A DNA stretch of 64,000 nt from assembly GCF_002250705.1 (NCBI RefSeq), contig NZ_NMVP01000033.1, positions 124,001 to 188,000 of the forward strand. Reading direction: 5' to 3'. Each line of letters starts with the position of its first letter. Position 1 is the first letter of the stretch. Shown piece by piece: positions 41,666-51,286 of the stretch. The notes under the pieces were generated by a model, which searched no databases, had not been told where the DNA came from, and worked only from the letters and a program-made list of their open reading frames with translations. The position numbers were made by a program, and so were the translations under genes. The stretch is from Enemella evansiae (GTDB taxonomy: Bacteria; Actinomycetota; Actinomycetes; Propionibacteriales; Propionibacteriaceae).

Positions 41666-42892
41666 GTGACTACTGATCCGAACAACGAGAACACCATCCG
41701 TACCGTCGCCATGATCGGCTTGGGCACCATGGGCGCCGGGATCGCGGAGGTGTTCGCGCGGGCCGGGCTGGCCGTGCGTGGTATCGAGTACAACGACGAG
41801 GCGCTGGACCGCGGCCGAGCCATCCTGCAGAAGTCCACCGATCGCGCGGTGGCCAAGGAGAAGTTGACCGCCGAGGAGCAGACCGCGCTGCTCGACCGGA
41901 TCGAGTTCACCACCGACACCGCGGCGGGCGTCACCGACGCCGACCTGGTGATCGAGGCGGTGAACGAGAACCTCGAGCTGAAGACCACGATCTTCCAGGC
42001 CGTCGACGCGGCCGCCCCGAAGACCGCGATCCTGGCCAGCAACACCTCCTCGCTCTCGGTCACCGCGATCGCCGCGGCCGTCGCCGACCCGAGCCGCGTG
42101 CTCGGCGTACATTTCTTCAATCCGGCCCCGGTGCAGACGCTGGTCGAACTGATCCGCACCGTGCACACCAGCGAAGCGACCCTCAACCGGATGGCCGACC
42201 TGCTGCGCGGCCTGGGCAAGTCCCCGATCGTCTGCGGCGACCGCGCCGGCTTCATCGTGAACGCACTGCTGGTGCCCTACCTCGGTTCGGCGATCCGGCT
42301 CTATGAGAACGGCTTCTGCACCCGGGAGGAACTCGACCAGACGATGGTCGAGCAGGCCGGCTACCCGATGGGCCCGCTCACCCTCACCGACCTGGTCGGC
42401 AACGACGTCACCCTGGCCGTGCTGGAGCGGATGTACGACGAGACCAAGGACCGGCTCACCGCTCCCCCGTCCCTGCTCCGCCAGCTCGTCACCGCCGGCT
42501 GGAACGGCCGCAAAGCCAACCGTGGCTTCTATTCGTACGCCCCAGAGGGCACCGAGGATCCCGGTCCGGTGCCCCCGCCGCGGGGCAGCCGCGCCGGTGA
42601 ACTGCCCGACCGGCTGATCGCGGAATACCTGAACAACTGCCTGCGGATGGTCGAAACCGGGTACGCCTCGGCCGACGACATCGACACCGGCATGGTCGAG
42701 GGGTGCCGGATGCCGCCGCCGTTCGAGGTGCTCGCCACCCTCGGCCCGAAGCACGTCCTGGACGTGCAGCGGCGCACCTTCGACGAGACCGCCGAGCCCG
42801 GCCACCGCCCGGCCCTGTTGCTGGAACAGCTTGCCCAGGTGGAGAATCCGGCCGCCGCGATCGACGAACTCCGCCGCGCGACGGCGGCCTGA
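41666..42892 (+). CDS. 3-hydroxyacyl-CoA dehydrogenase (3-hydroxybutyryl-CoA type)
   Basis: 408 residues. The NAD-binding Rossmann motif GLGTMG (18-23) opens a typical N-terminal domain with NTSSLSVTAIA and the catalytic segment GVHFFNPAPVQTLVELIRT. The 3HCDH C-terminal domain follows with DRAGFIVNALLVPYL and EQAGYPMGPLTLTDLVGNDV. The protein is about 110 residues longer than minimal 3-hydroxybutyryl-CoA dehydrogenases, because a second C-terminal helical region (about 310-405) is added. It serves beta-oxidation or butyryl-CoA metabolism, in line with the thiolase, icmA and acyl-CoA genes of the window. Confidence 0.92.
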   Translation: MTTDPNNENTIRTVAMIGLGTMGAGIAEVFARAGLAVRGIEYNDEALDRGRAILQKSTDRAVAKEKLTAEEQTALLDRIEFTTDTAAGVTDADLVIEAVNENLELKTTIFQAVDAAAPKTAILASNTSSLSVTAIAAAVADPSRVLGVHFFNPAPVQTLVELIRTVHTSEATLNRMADLLRGLGKSPIVCGDRAGFIVNALLVPYLGSAIRLYENGFCTREELDQTMVEQAGYPMGPLTLTDLVGNDVTLAVLERMYDETKDRLTAPPSLLRQLVTAGWNGRKANRGFYSYAPEGTEDPGPVPPPRGSRAGELPDRLIAEYLNNCLRMVETGYASADDIDTGMVEGCRMPPPFEVLATLGPKHVLDVQRRTFDETAEPGHRPALLLEQLAQVENPAAAIDELRRATAA

Positions 42893-42904
42893 CCGGAGCC
42901 CACA

Positions 42905-43183
42905 GTGCCCAACGGTCGCCGTCGCTCCAAGCACACCCGGGAACACCGGCCGCTGTCCGGCAACCACCCGGTGGCCGAGACCCGCGCCGACGGGCAGTGG
43001 CTGGTCCGCGGCGTACCGCCGGAGCGCGCGCTGAAGGCGTACACCTGTCCCGGCTGTGGCGGCACGATCCCACCCGGTACCGCGCATCTGGTGGTGTGGC
43101 CGCGGTTGCCCTCGATCGGCAGCGCCTCGGCGATGGACGAGCGCCGGCACTGGCACAAGCACTGCTGGCAGCGGCGCCGCTGA
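42905..43183 (+). CDS. Conserved small zinc-ribbon-like protein, 92 residues
   Basis: A basic protein: the N-terminus GRRRSKHTREHRPL, the central segment AYTCPGCGGTIPPGTAHLVVW and the end HWHKHCWQRRR. Two Cys (CPGC) plus His/Cys in HxHKHC could bind one zinc. Similar actinobacterial proteins are often labelled ATP/GTP-binding without support. The function is unknown. The GTG follows GGAGC by 6 nt and lies 12 nt after the dehydrogenase stop, so they are probably cotranscribed. Confidence 0.75.
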   Translation: MPNGRRRSKHTREHRPLSGNHPVAETRADGQWLVRGVPPERALKAYTCPGCGGTIPPGTAHLVVWPRLPSIGSASAMDERRHWHKHCWQRRR

Positions 43184-43213
43184 CCCAAGCATTCCCAGCA
43201 GACAAGGAGAATC

Positions 43214-44032
43214 ATGGAGCTGCACGCCACCCGCATCGGCGACGGCCCGGGGCCGCTGGTGGTGTTCAATCACGGAGTCTTCGGGCAGGGCAAGAACTGG
43301 ACGTCGGTCGCCCGCGCCCTCGCCGCCGGCGACGGCGGCCCGGCCCACCGCTGCCTGCTGCTGGACATGCCCAACCACGGCCGCTCCGACTGGTCGGCGA
43401 CGATGGACTACCCGACGATGGCCGACCAGGTCGCCGCCGCGATCGAGGCCGAGCCGACCCGCGAGGGCGGCAAGGTCGCCCTGATCGGGCACTCGATGGG
43501 CGGCAAGATCGCGATGCACCTGACCCTGCGCCACCCCGAGCTGGTGGACCGGCTCTGCGTGGTCGACATCTCCCCCGTCGGCTACGGCTCGATGCGGGAC
43601 TTCCACCGCTACGTGCAGGCGATGAGCTCGCTCGACCTGGCCGGCCTGCGCAACCGCGAACAGGCCGACGCGCACCTGCGGGCCAACGGCGTCGACGATC
43701 CCGGCGTCCGCGCCTTCCTGCTGCAGAACCTGCGCCGCGAGCAGGACGGTGGCCAGGTGACCTGGCGCTGGCAAACCAACCTCGAGCTGATCCGGGACAC
43801 CATGGACGAACTCGGCGGCTGGGTCGAACCGACCGAACCCGCCTGGCCCGGGCCGGTGCTCTGGATCGCCGGCGCCGACTCCGACTACGTCCGGCCGGAG
43901 TTCACCGAGGCGATGCATGCACTCTTCCCGCGGACCCGGCTGGTCACCGTCAAGAGCGCCGCGCACTGGGTACACGCCGACCAACCGAAGATCTTCCCCT
44001 CGAGCCTGCGGCCATTCGTGGCCGAACCGTGA
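43214..44032 (+). CDS. Alpha/beta-fold hydrolase
   Basis: 272 residues with the nucleophile elbow GHSMGG (Ser94), the oxyanion segment VVFNHGVFGQGKNW, DMPNHGRSDW, and late acid and His positions (GADSDYV; SAAHWVHADQ). It belongs to the YbfF-like esterase group; the substrate is unknown. AAGGAGA precedes the ATG. Its TGA overlaps a GTG at 44029 (GTGA) that would start the histidine kinase frame, but that frame meets a TAG 13 codons later. Confidence 0.88.
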   Translation: MELHATRIGDGPGPLVVFNHGVFGQGKNWTSVARALAAGDGGPAHRCLLLDMPNHGRSDWSATMDYPTMADQVAAAIEAEPTREGGKVALIGHSMGGKIAMHLTLRHPELVDRLCVVDISPVGYGSMRDFHRYVQAMSSLDLAGLRNREQADAHLRANGVDDPGVRAFLLQNLRREQDGGQVTWRWQTNLELIRDTMDELGGWVEPTEPAWPGPVLWIAGADSDYVRPEFTEAMHALFPRTRLVTVKSAAHWVHADQPKIFPSSLRPFVAEP

Positions 44033-44070
44033 CCGAGCAGCGCAGCGGCACCCTGCGGCTGCTCGCCTAG
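44029..44070 (+). other. Short frame (GTG to TAG) upstream of the histidine kinase, likely its original 5' end
   Basis: GTG 44029 overlaps the hydrolase stop and opens 13 codons (MTEQRSGTLRLLA) ending at TAG 44068-44070, in the same frame as the kinase. Directly after the TAG the frame continues with ALHGAVAVLLVIGVVRLL, a natural membrane helix. A TGG-to-TAG change (Trp to stop) would explain this. Confidence 0.6.
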
Positions 44071-44091
44071 GCCCTGCACGGCGCGGTCGCC

Positions 44092-45258
44092 GTGCTGCTG
44101 GTGATCGGGGTGGTACGCCTGCTCCGCGGCCCGGACCCGAGCGACCCGATCGGCGGCGACGGCTGGCGGGTCGCGCTCGGCTGTGCGACCGCGGTGCTGT
44201 TCGCGCTGGCGTACGCCTGGGGTTCGGTGCCGAACCGGTTCACCAGCCAGCGGGCGGCGCGCTGGTGGCTCGCCGCGGTCACCTCCTGCTGGGTGCTGCT
44301 GATGGTCTTCGCCGCCGAGTTCGCCTGGCTGGCGTTCCCGCTGTTCTTCCTGCACCTGCACCTGTTGCGGCGTTGGCATGCGGTGATCGCGATCGTGGTG
44401 ATGACGATCCTGGTGATCGCCGCCCAGGCCGCGCACGCCGGCCGGCTGAAGGTGGCGATGGTGCTCGGGCCGATCGTCGGGGCGGCGTTCTCGGTGGTCG
44501 CCGCGCTCGCCTACGAGGCCCTGTACGCCGAGTCCGCGGCCCGCGCCGCCGCGCTCGCCGAACTGCGCGCCACCCGCGCCGAACTCGCCCGCAGCCAGCG
44601 CGAGGCCGGCCGGCTCGGCGAGCAGGAACGGCTGGCCCGCGAGATCCACGACACCCTCGCCCAGGGCCTCAGCTCGCTGGTGCTGCTGGGCCGCAGCGCC
44701 CGCAGCGAACTCGCCACCGACACCGCCGGCGGCCGGGGGCGCGCCGCCGACCTGCTCACCGAGATCGAGCAGGTGGCCGCCGAGAACCTCGGCGAGGCCC
44801 GCCGCTTCGTCCGTGAACTCACCCCACCGGATCTGGCCGAGGGCGACCTGGTGAGCGCGGTCCGGCGGCTGGTGGAGCGGCAGCAGGCGGCCTCCGACAC
44901 GCGGTACGAGCTGCGGGTGAGCGGTGAACCGGTCCGCCTGCCGGCGCCGATCGCGACCGGCCTGCTGCGCGCCGCGCAGGCGAGCGTGGCCAATGTGCGC
45001 CAGCACGCCGAGGCCGCGCATTGTGTGCTGACATTGGGATTCCTGAGCGATGCCGTCACCCTCGACATCTTCGACGACGGTGCGGGCTTCGATCCGGAGC
45101 GGGCCGGATCGGCGGCCAGCTTCGGCCTGCCGGGGGTACGCGCGCGGATCGAGCAGCTCGGTGGCCGGGTCGAGGTCGAGTCCGCACCCGGCGCCGGCAC
45201 CGTGATCGGCATCCGGGTACCGCTGCCGTCCGATACCGAGGCGGGGTCGACCCGATGA
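44092..45258 (+). CDS. NarL-type sensor histidine kinase (5' end interrupted by TAG)
   Basis: 388 residues from GTG 44092, the first usable start after the in-frame TAG at 44068. Three to five membrane helices (1-150) lead to a HisKA_3 dimerisation domain with the phospho-acceptor His at about 186 in LAREIHDTLAQG. An HATPase domain follows with N-box-like VANVRQHAEAAH and DIFDDGAGFDP. It pairs with the response regulator whose start overlaps its stop (ATGA). From GTG 44092 the first helix is shortened and no Shine-Dalgarno is seen, so the gene may be weakly expressed, misassembled at one base, or use readthrough. Confidence 0.8.
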   Translation: MLLVIGVVRLLRGPDPSDPIGGDGWRVALGCATAVLFALAYAWGSVPNRFTSQRAARWWLAAVTSCWVLLMVFAAEFAWLAFPLFFLHLHLLRRWHAVIAIVVMTILVIAAQAAHAGRLKVAMVLGPIVGAAFSVVAALAYEALYAESAARAAALAELRATRAELARSQREAGRLGEQERLAREIHDTLAQGLSSLVLLGRSARSELATDTAGGRGRAADLLTEIEQVAAENLGEARRFVRELTPPDLAEGDLVSAVRRLVERQQAASDTRYELRVSGEPVRLPAPIATGLLRAAQASVANVRQHAEAAHCVLTLGFLSDAVTLDIFDDGAGFDPERAGSAASFGLPGVRARIEQLGGRVEVESAPGAGTVIGIRVPLPSDTEAGSTR

Positions 45259-45914
45259 GCACGCTGCGGTTGCTGCTGGTCGACGACCATCCGGTGGTAC
45301 GCCGGGGGCTGCGGGCGGTCTGTACCGACCCGGCCGCGCGCAGCGGCGTACCCGGTCTGGCGGAGGTGCTCGTCGTCGGTGAAGCCGGTGACGGCCAGCA
45401 GGCCCTCGACCTGCTCTTCGGGCCCGCGCCGCCGGCCGTCGACGTGGTGCTGATGGATCTGCAGATGCCGGTCCTGGACGGGGTGACCGCGATCGGCCGG
45501 ATCACCGCCCACGAGCCGCATCCGGCGGTGCTGGTGCTGACCACCTACGACTCCGATGCCGATCTGGCCGCGGCCGCCGACGCCGGCGCGGCCGGCTATC
45601 TGCTCAAGGACGCCGCGGCGAGCGACATCGTGGCAGCCGCCTGGGCCGCCGCCCGTGGCGAACGCGCCCTGGCACCCGAACTGGAACGCCGGCTCGCCGC
45701 CCGAGCCACGGCACCGGACCTCACGCTGACCGCCCGTGAGCTGGAGATCCTCACCGCGATCGCCACCGGGCAGAGCAACCGTGAGGTCGCCCGCGAACTG
45801 TTCATCTCCGAGGCGACCGTGAAGACCCACCTGGTGCACATCTTCGACAAGCTCGGGGTGGACAACCGCACCCAGGCGGTCCGGGTCGCCCGCGAGCGGC
45901 GGATCCTGCGCTGA
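45255..45914 (+). CDS. NarL/FixJ-family response regulator
   Basis: 219 residues. The receiver domain (1-130) shows the acidic pair in VDDHPVV, the phosphorylated Asp68 in VLMDLQMPVLDG, the Thr in LTTYD and Lys in LLKDA. The LuxR-type HTH (about 155-215) carries LTARELEILTAIATGQSNRE and ATVKTHLVHIFDKLG. It is the cognate partner of the preceding kinase. If the kinase is damaged, the regulator may depend on other phosphate donors. Confidence 0.93.
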   Translation: MSTLRLLLVDDHPVVRRGLRAVCTDPAARSGVPGLAEVLVVGEAGDGQQALDLLFGPAPPAVDVVLMDLQMPVLDGVTAIGRITAHEPHPAVLVLTTYDSDADLAAAADAGAAGYLLKDAAASDIVAAAWAAARGERALAPELERRLAARATAPDLTLTARELEILTAIATGQSNREVARELFISEATVKTHLVHIFDKLGVDNRTQAVRVARERRILR

Positions 45915-46007
45915 GACGGATGTCGCCGAGGCTCAACCGTCGGTGGTCGCCGCCCAGGGATCGATCGCTGCGGAATTCGCTGAGGACAGTGGCGCCCAGC
46001 AGGTACG

Positions 46008-46250
46008 TCACACCTCAGGCACCCGCAACCGCAGGTCGACCGGATCGAACTCGACGTCCAGGTCGTTATCCATGCTCAACCGTTCCACCAGATTCGCGCC
46101 CCACTCGCCCAGCCGGCGGTACTCCTCGATCGAGAGCAGTACGAATGCGGGCTCGCCGCGATCGGTGATCACCACCGGACCGTCAGCGGCCTTCCGCTTG
46201 GCCGCGCTCACGTCTCGATTGAACTCGCCGGCGGTCATGGTCGTAATCAC
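46008..46250 (-). CDS. Phd/YefM-type antitoxin, no toxin gene adjacent
   Basis: 80 residues. The DNA-binding N-terminal part MTAGEFNRDVSAAKRKA, followed by GPVVITDRGEPAFVLLSIEEYRRL, is characteristic of the Phd/YefM fold; the C-terminal part (about 50-80) would bind a toxin. GTG 46250 was chosen because GGGGGAG precedes it; ATG 46238 is an alternative. Downstream on the same strand there are only 93 nt before the antisense end of the response regulator, so no toxin gene follows. An operator-like palindrome lies upstream (46263-46278). Confidence 0.82.
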   Translation of the reverse strand: MITTMTAGEFNRDVSAAKRKAADGPVVITDRGEPAFVLLSIEEYRRLGEWGANLVERLSMDNDLDVEFDPVDLRLRVPEV

Positions 46251-46259
46251 CGCTCCCCC

Positions 46260-46278
46260 AATGTAGGTACGTACCCAC
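46260..46278 (-). promoter_or_regulatory. Palindrome and -10 upstream of the antitoxin
   Basis: GTAGGTAC/GTACCCAC (46263-46278) is inverted with one mismatch and overlaps TACATT (46265-46260 on the minus strand). This is the expected place for autorepression by a Phd/YefM protein. Confidence 0.4.
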
Positions 46279-46296
46279 GTTACCTCCCCGCCTGCG

Positions 46297-47001
46297 CTAG
46301 CTCTTCTCGGCGACCGAGATGATCCGCGCCTCGTTGTTGGGCTTGCCGGAACCGTCCTGGCTGGAGCCGTCCTGGCCCTCGGCGGCGATCCGGGCGACCA
46401 CACCGAGCGACTCCTGATCCATCCGGCCGAAGACGGTGTAGTCGGGCGGCAGCTGGGAATCCGCGTACACCAGGAAGAACTGGGAACCGTTGGTGTCCGG
46501 ACCGGCGTTCGCCATCGCGACGGTGCCGGCCGGGTAGCGGTCGCTGCTGGAGACCTCGTCGGGGAACTGATAACCGGGACCGCCGCGGCCGGTACCGGTC
46601 GGGTCACCGCACTGCAGCACGAAGATGCCGGAATCGACCAGCCGGTGGCACTGGGTGTTGTCGAAGTACTTCTGCTTGGCCAGCGACTCGAAGGAGTGCA
46701 CCGTGCAGGGCGTCCGCGAGCGGTCCATGGTGATCGTGATCGGACCCTGATTGGTGGTCAGCGTCCACACCGCCTCACCGGTGGTCTGCACATCGGTGGT
46801 CGACGGCGGATCGACGGGCTTGGCCGGCTCCCCCGCCGGCTGGTAGACGCAGCCACCCGGCCCCGCCGAGGCGGCAGCACTCGCCCCGGCACCGGTCGAC
46901 GAACCGCCCGAGCCACCGGGCGTCGACGGCGCACAGCCGACCAGACCGAGCGGCAGCAGAACGACGGCCGAGGCGGCCAGGACACGCAGGGGAAGACTCA
47001 C
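46297..47001 (-). CDS. Lipoprotein cyclophilin-type peptidyl-prolyl cis-trans isomerase
   Basis: 234 residues. Signal peptide with a lipobox (LGLVGC), then a Ser/Gly/Ala linker to about 55, then a cyclophilin domain with HSFESLAKQKYFDNTQCHRL, FVLQCGDPTGTGRGGPGY, GTVAMANAGPDTNGSQFFLV and YTVFGRM. It should assist folding of exported proteins on the outer face of the membrane. The GTG at 47001 has TATGCT exactly 6 nt upstream and no Shine-Dalgarno, a probable leaderless start. It is divergent from the cobalamin adenosyltransferase gene. Confidence 0.9.
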   Translation of the reverse strand: MSLPLRVLAASAVVLLPLGLVGCAPSTPGGSGGSSTGAGASAAASAGPGGCVYQPAGEPAKPVDPPSTTDVQTTGEAVWTLTTNQGPITITMDRSRTPCTVHSFESLAKQKYFDNTQCHRLVDSGIFVLQCGDPTGTGRGGPGYQFPDEVSSSDRYPAGTVAMANAGPDTNGSQFFLVYADSQLPPDYTVFGRMDQESLGVVARIAAEGQDGSSQDGSGKPNNEARIISVAEKS

Positions 47002-47048
47002 CCGGGCAGCATAGCCAGCGGGGTACGCCGCCAGCGCGTCCGCCGCGC

Positions 47049-47054
47049 TAGAGT
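47049..47054 (+). promoter_or_regulatory. -10 hexamer of a probable leaderless promoter
   Basis: TAGAGT lies exactly 6 nt before the ATG of the adenosyltransferase gene. Confidence 0.45.
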
Positions 47055-47060
47055 CGCAGC

Positions 47061-47666
47061 ATGGTGGTGCTGAATCGGATCTACACCCGTACCGGCGATG
47101 GGGGCGAAACGCGGCTCTCCGACATGTCGGTGGCCCGCAAGACCGACCTGCGCGTGCAGGCGTACGGCGATGTCGATGAGACCAACTCGGTGATCGGGGT
47201 GGCCCTGGCCACCGGCGGCATCGCCGAGCCGATCGCCCGGGCGCTCGCGGTGGTGCAGAACGAGCTGTTCGATCTCGGCGCCGATCTGTCCAACCCGTTG
47301 CGCGCCGATCCGAAATATCCGCCGCTGCGGATCGAGCAGGCCTCGGTGGACCGGCTCGAGGGCTGGTGCGACGAGTTCGGCGACCCACTGCCCAAGCTGC
47401 GCTCGTTCATCCTCCCCGGTGGCAACCCCGCCGGCGCCCAGCTGCATCTGGCCCGGACCATCTGCCGGCGCGCGGAACGCTCCGCGTGGCTGGCGCTGGA
47501 GGCGTACGGCACCGACGAGGTGCCCGCCGACGACGACCGCCCCGGCGGGGTCAACCCGATCGCGGTCACCTATCTGAACCGGCTCTCGGATCTGCTGTTC
47601 ATCGCCAGCCGTGCGGTCAACGGCACCGACGACGAGGTGCTCTGGGTCCCCGGCGGCGACCGGTGA
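47061..47666 (+). CDS. PduO-type cob(I)alamin adenosyltransferase
   Basis: 201 residues. It transfers the adenosyl group of ATP to cob(I)alamin, making coenzyme B12 for mutases such as the icmA product. The ATP-binding N-terminus RIYTRTGDGGETRLSD and the later QAYGDVDETNSVIG and RSFILPGGNPAGAQLHLARTICRRAER are hallmark PduO segments. The end overlaps the next small gene (GTGA). Confidence 0.93.
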   Translation: MVVLNRIYTRTGDGGETRLSDMSVARKTDLRVQAYGDVDETNSVIGVALATGGIAEPIARALAVVQNELFDLGADLSNPLRADPKYPPLRIEQASVDRLEGWCDEFGDPLPKLRSFILPGGNPAGAQLHLARTICRRAERSAWLALEAYGTDEVPADDDRPGGVNPIAVTYLNRLSDLLFIASRAVNGTDDEVLWVPGGDR

Positions 47667-47839
47667 CCTATTTCCGGGTCGGCGTCGGGCTCACCCTGCT
47701 CTTCGGCCTGCTCTGCGCCCTGGTCCAGGCCTCCGGCCGGCAGGACTGGTGGGGCGGCCCGGCGATGGCCGGGGTGATGGTCGCCCTCTACTGGGCGCTC
47801 GGCCGGGAACTCTTCCCCGAAAGGGAAAACGGCAAGTAG
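47663..47839 (+). CDS. Small two-helix membrane protein, 58 residues
   Basis: GTG 47663 overlaps the adenosyltransferase stop and opens 58 codons: two hydrophobic segments (about 5-22 and 33-47) separated by QASGRQDWWGG, then a charged tail LFPERENGK. The coupling to the upstream gene and membrane-type composition support it. No family is recognised. The convergent DUF2550 gene ends 13 nt further on. Confidence 0.65.
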   Translation: MTYFRVGVGLTLLFGLLCALVQASGRQDWWGGPAMAGVMVALYWALGRELFPERENGK

Positions 47840-47852
47840 GGCGCGCTCGGCG

Positions 47853-48305
47853 TCACTGCTGGAAGCGGCCGATCCCGGGCGGTGCGGCCTCCAGCCAGGA
47901 GAGCAGGCCGGTGGTCGATTCCGGGGCCATCGCCAGCTCCCAGCTGTGCTGGCCGCCGACGAGCACGGTGGACTCCAGGCGCACGACCCGCGGCGTACCG
48001 TAGAGCACCTCGATCTCACCGGGCTGGGCGTGGCGCTGGGTGTCCACGGTGGTGCTGGTACGCCGGAAGCGCACCTTGGGGCGGAGCGAGAGCGAGAGCG
48101 CCCGGAACCACTCCAGGTCCTCGCCCTGGTACCGGGCCACTCCCAGCGCCCAGCGGCTGCCACCCTGCGGGGATTTCAACGCACAATCAAAAATGCCGCC
48201 CTGGCGGGAGAGCCAGCGGCGGCGGAGGAAGAGCCAGACGAGCGGGATCAGGCAGGCGAGCAGGAGGGCACCAATCACCAGCTCGGCAATGATCTCCCAC
48301 CCCAT
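47853..48305 (-). CDS. DUF2550 single-pass membrane protein
   Basis: 150 residues. One N-terminal membrane helix (about 5-26) followed by RRRW and a cytoplasmic beta-rich domain containing GGIFDCALKSPQGGSRWALGVARYQGEDLEWFR, given here only as markers of DUF2550 within residues 36-70. The family is restricted to actinobacteria and usually lies just downstream of the ATP synthase operon, as here. Its function is unknown. TAATGT exactly 6 nt before the ATG suggests its own leaderless promoter. Confidence 0.85.
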   Translation of the reverse strand: MGWEIIAELVIGALLLACLIPLVWLFLRRRWLSRQGGIFDCALKSPQGGSRWALGVARYQGEDLEWFRALSLSLRPKVRFRRTSTTVDTQRHAQPGEIEVLYGTPRVVRLESTVLVGGQHSWELAMAPESTTGLLSWLEAAPPGIGRFQQ

Positions 48306-48423
48306 AGCGGCACATTAGCCACCCCATTGGCCAAAGACAAAAATGAGGGCGACAAGCAACCGTCTCACCGGTCGCCGAACGATCCGGCCAGCCACCGATC
48401 GATCCGGTCCGACCCCACACACG

Positions 48424-48465
48424 CGACAGGGCCGCCGCACCCGGGTGGGTACGGCGGCCCTGTCG
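48424..48465 (-). terminator. Terminator of the ATP synthase operon
   Basis: A perfect 14-bp stem, CGACAGGGCCGCCG (48424-48437) with CGGCGGCCCTGTCG (48452-48465), starts 17 nt after the atpC stop on the minus strand. The 14-nt loop contains a further CACCC/GGGTG pairing. There is no T-tract, as is usual for actinobacterial hairpin terminators. Confidence 0.8.
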
Positions 48466-48482
48466 GCCGGCTGGTTCGATGC

Positions 48483-48902
48483 TCAGCCGAGGGTGTTGCT
48501 GCCCTGTCGCTTCTGGGCGGCCTTCAGCTGGCCGGCCGCGCGCAGGTAGTGGCGGCGGGTCTCCTCGGAGTCGTCACCCTCGTCCATCTTGCGATTGGCG
48601 TCGGCGAGTTCCTTCTCGGCCTGGTCGAGGGAGATCTCCTCGCCCAGCTTGGCGTACTCGCTGAGGATCGAGACCCGGTTGTGGTCGACCGAGATGAAGC
48701 CGCCGTCGACGGCCACGATCTCCCGCTCCCCGTGGGTGGCGAAGATCACCACCGCGCTGGGCACCAGCACGCCCAGCATCGGCGAGTGGTTGGGCAGGAT
48801 GCCGGTGTCGCCCTCGCTGGTCCGGGCGATCACCTGGTCGGCCTCACCGGACCAGACCTCGCGGTCCGCGGCGACGACCTTGACCTGCAGGGTGTCGGCC
48901 AT
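48483..48902 (-). CDS. atpC: ATP synthase F1 epsilon subunit
   Basis: 139 residues: N-terminal beta-sandwich (about 1-85, with GEADQVIARTSEGDTGILPN and the HSPML segment) and a C-terminal helical hairpin (about 88-130). It sits in the central stalk and inhibits ATP hydrolysis. It is the last gene of the operon, 5 nt after atpD. Confidence 0.95.
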   Translation of the reverse strand: MADTLQVKVVAADREVWSGEADQVIARTSEGDTGILPNHSPMLGVLVPSAVVIFATHGEREIVAVDGGFISVDHNRVSILSEYAKLGEEISLDQAEKELADANRKMDEGDDSEETRRHYLRAAGQLKAAQKRQGSNTLG

Positions 48903-48907
48903 CCGGA

Positions 48908-50368
<1,461 letters not shown>

Positions 50369-51280
50369 TCACTCACTCTCTGCTGTCGCGTCGGCCAGCG
50401 CGTTCACGCCACCCACGATCTCACTGATTTCCTGGGTGATCTGCGCCTGGCGGGCCTGGTTCGCCTCACGGGTCAGACGTTCGATCAGTTGCTCGGCGTT
50501 GTCGGTCGCCGACTTCATCGCACGCTGCTTGCTCGCCAGCTCGGAGGCCGCGGCCTGCAACAGGCAGAACTGGATCCGGCTGGCCACATAGAGCGGCAGC
50601 AGCTCGTCCAGCACCGTCTCGGCGTCCGGTTCGAAGTCGTAGAGCGGGAAGGTGTCCTCATCCTCCACCGGCTCCGCGGCCTCGACGACCTCCAGCGGCA
50701 GCAACCGGATCACGGTCGGCTGCTGGGTGATCATCGAGACGAACCGCGTGAAGACGATGTGGATCTCATCCACCCCGCCCTCGCTGGTCGGGGTCAGGAA
50801 CTTCCCGATCAGCGCGTCGGCGATCTCCCGGGCATTGGCATAGGTCGGGGAATCGGAGAACCCGTCCCAGGTCTGCTCCACGTAGCGGTTGCGGAACTGG
50901 TAGAAGCCGATGCCCTTGCGTCCGCAGAGGTAGGGCACGACCTCCTTGCCCTCACCGTGCAGCAGCTCGGTCAGCTGCTCGCCCTGCTTGATCACCGAGG
51001 AGCTGTACGCCCCCGCGAGACCGCGGTCGGAGGTGATCAGCAGCACCGCGGCCCGGGAGGGGTTCTCCTTCTCGGTGGTCAGCGGATGGTCCACGTTCGA
51101 GAACGTGGCCACCGCCGACACCGCCCGGGTCAGCTCGCGGGCGTACGGGGCCGCCGCATTGGCCCGCTGCTGGGCCTTGACGATCCGGGACGCCGCGATG
51201 AGCTCCATCGCGCGGGTGATCTTCTTGGTCGTGGAGACCGAGTTCCTCCGCGACCGCAGCTCACGAAGACTGGCTGGCAT
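50369..51280 (-). CDS. atpG: ATP synthase F1 gamma subunit
   Basis: 303 residues. The rotor shaft: N-terminal coiled coil with [20 protein letters not shown], the middle [15 protein letters not shown], and the C-terminal [21 protein letters not shown]. It carries an acidic insertion (about 205-225, [20 protein letters not shown]), as in other actinobacterial gamma subunits. Confidence 0.96.
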   Translation of the reverse strand: MPASLRELRSRRNSVSTTKKITRAMELIAASRIVKAQQRANAAAPYARELTRAVSAVATFSNVDHPLTTEKENPSRAAVLLITSDRGLAGAYSSSVIKQGEQLTELLHGEGKEVVPYLCGRKGIGFYQFRNRYVEQTWDGFSDSPTYANAREIADALIGKFLTPTSEGGVDEIHIVFTRFVSMITQQPTVIRLLPLEVVEAAEPVEDEDTFPLYDFEPDAETVLDELLPLYVASRIQFCLLQAAASELASKQRAMKSATDNAEQLIERLTREANQARQAQITQEISEIVGGVNALADATAESE

Positions 51281-51286
51281 CTGGTA

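Noticed and set aside
45915..46007. A toxin gene partner after the antitoxin
   Set aside because: Only 93 nt separate it from the antisense end of the response regulator, and no start/stop pair of useful length exists.
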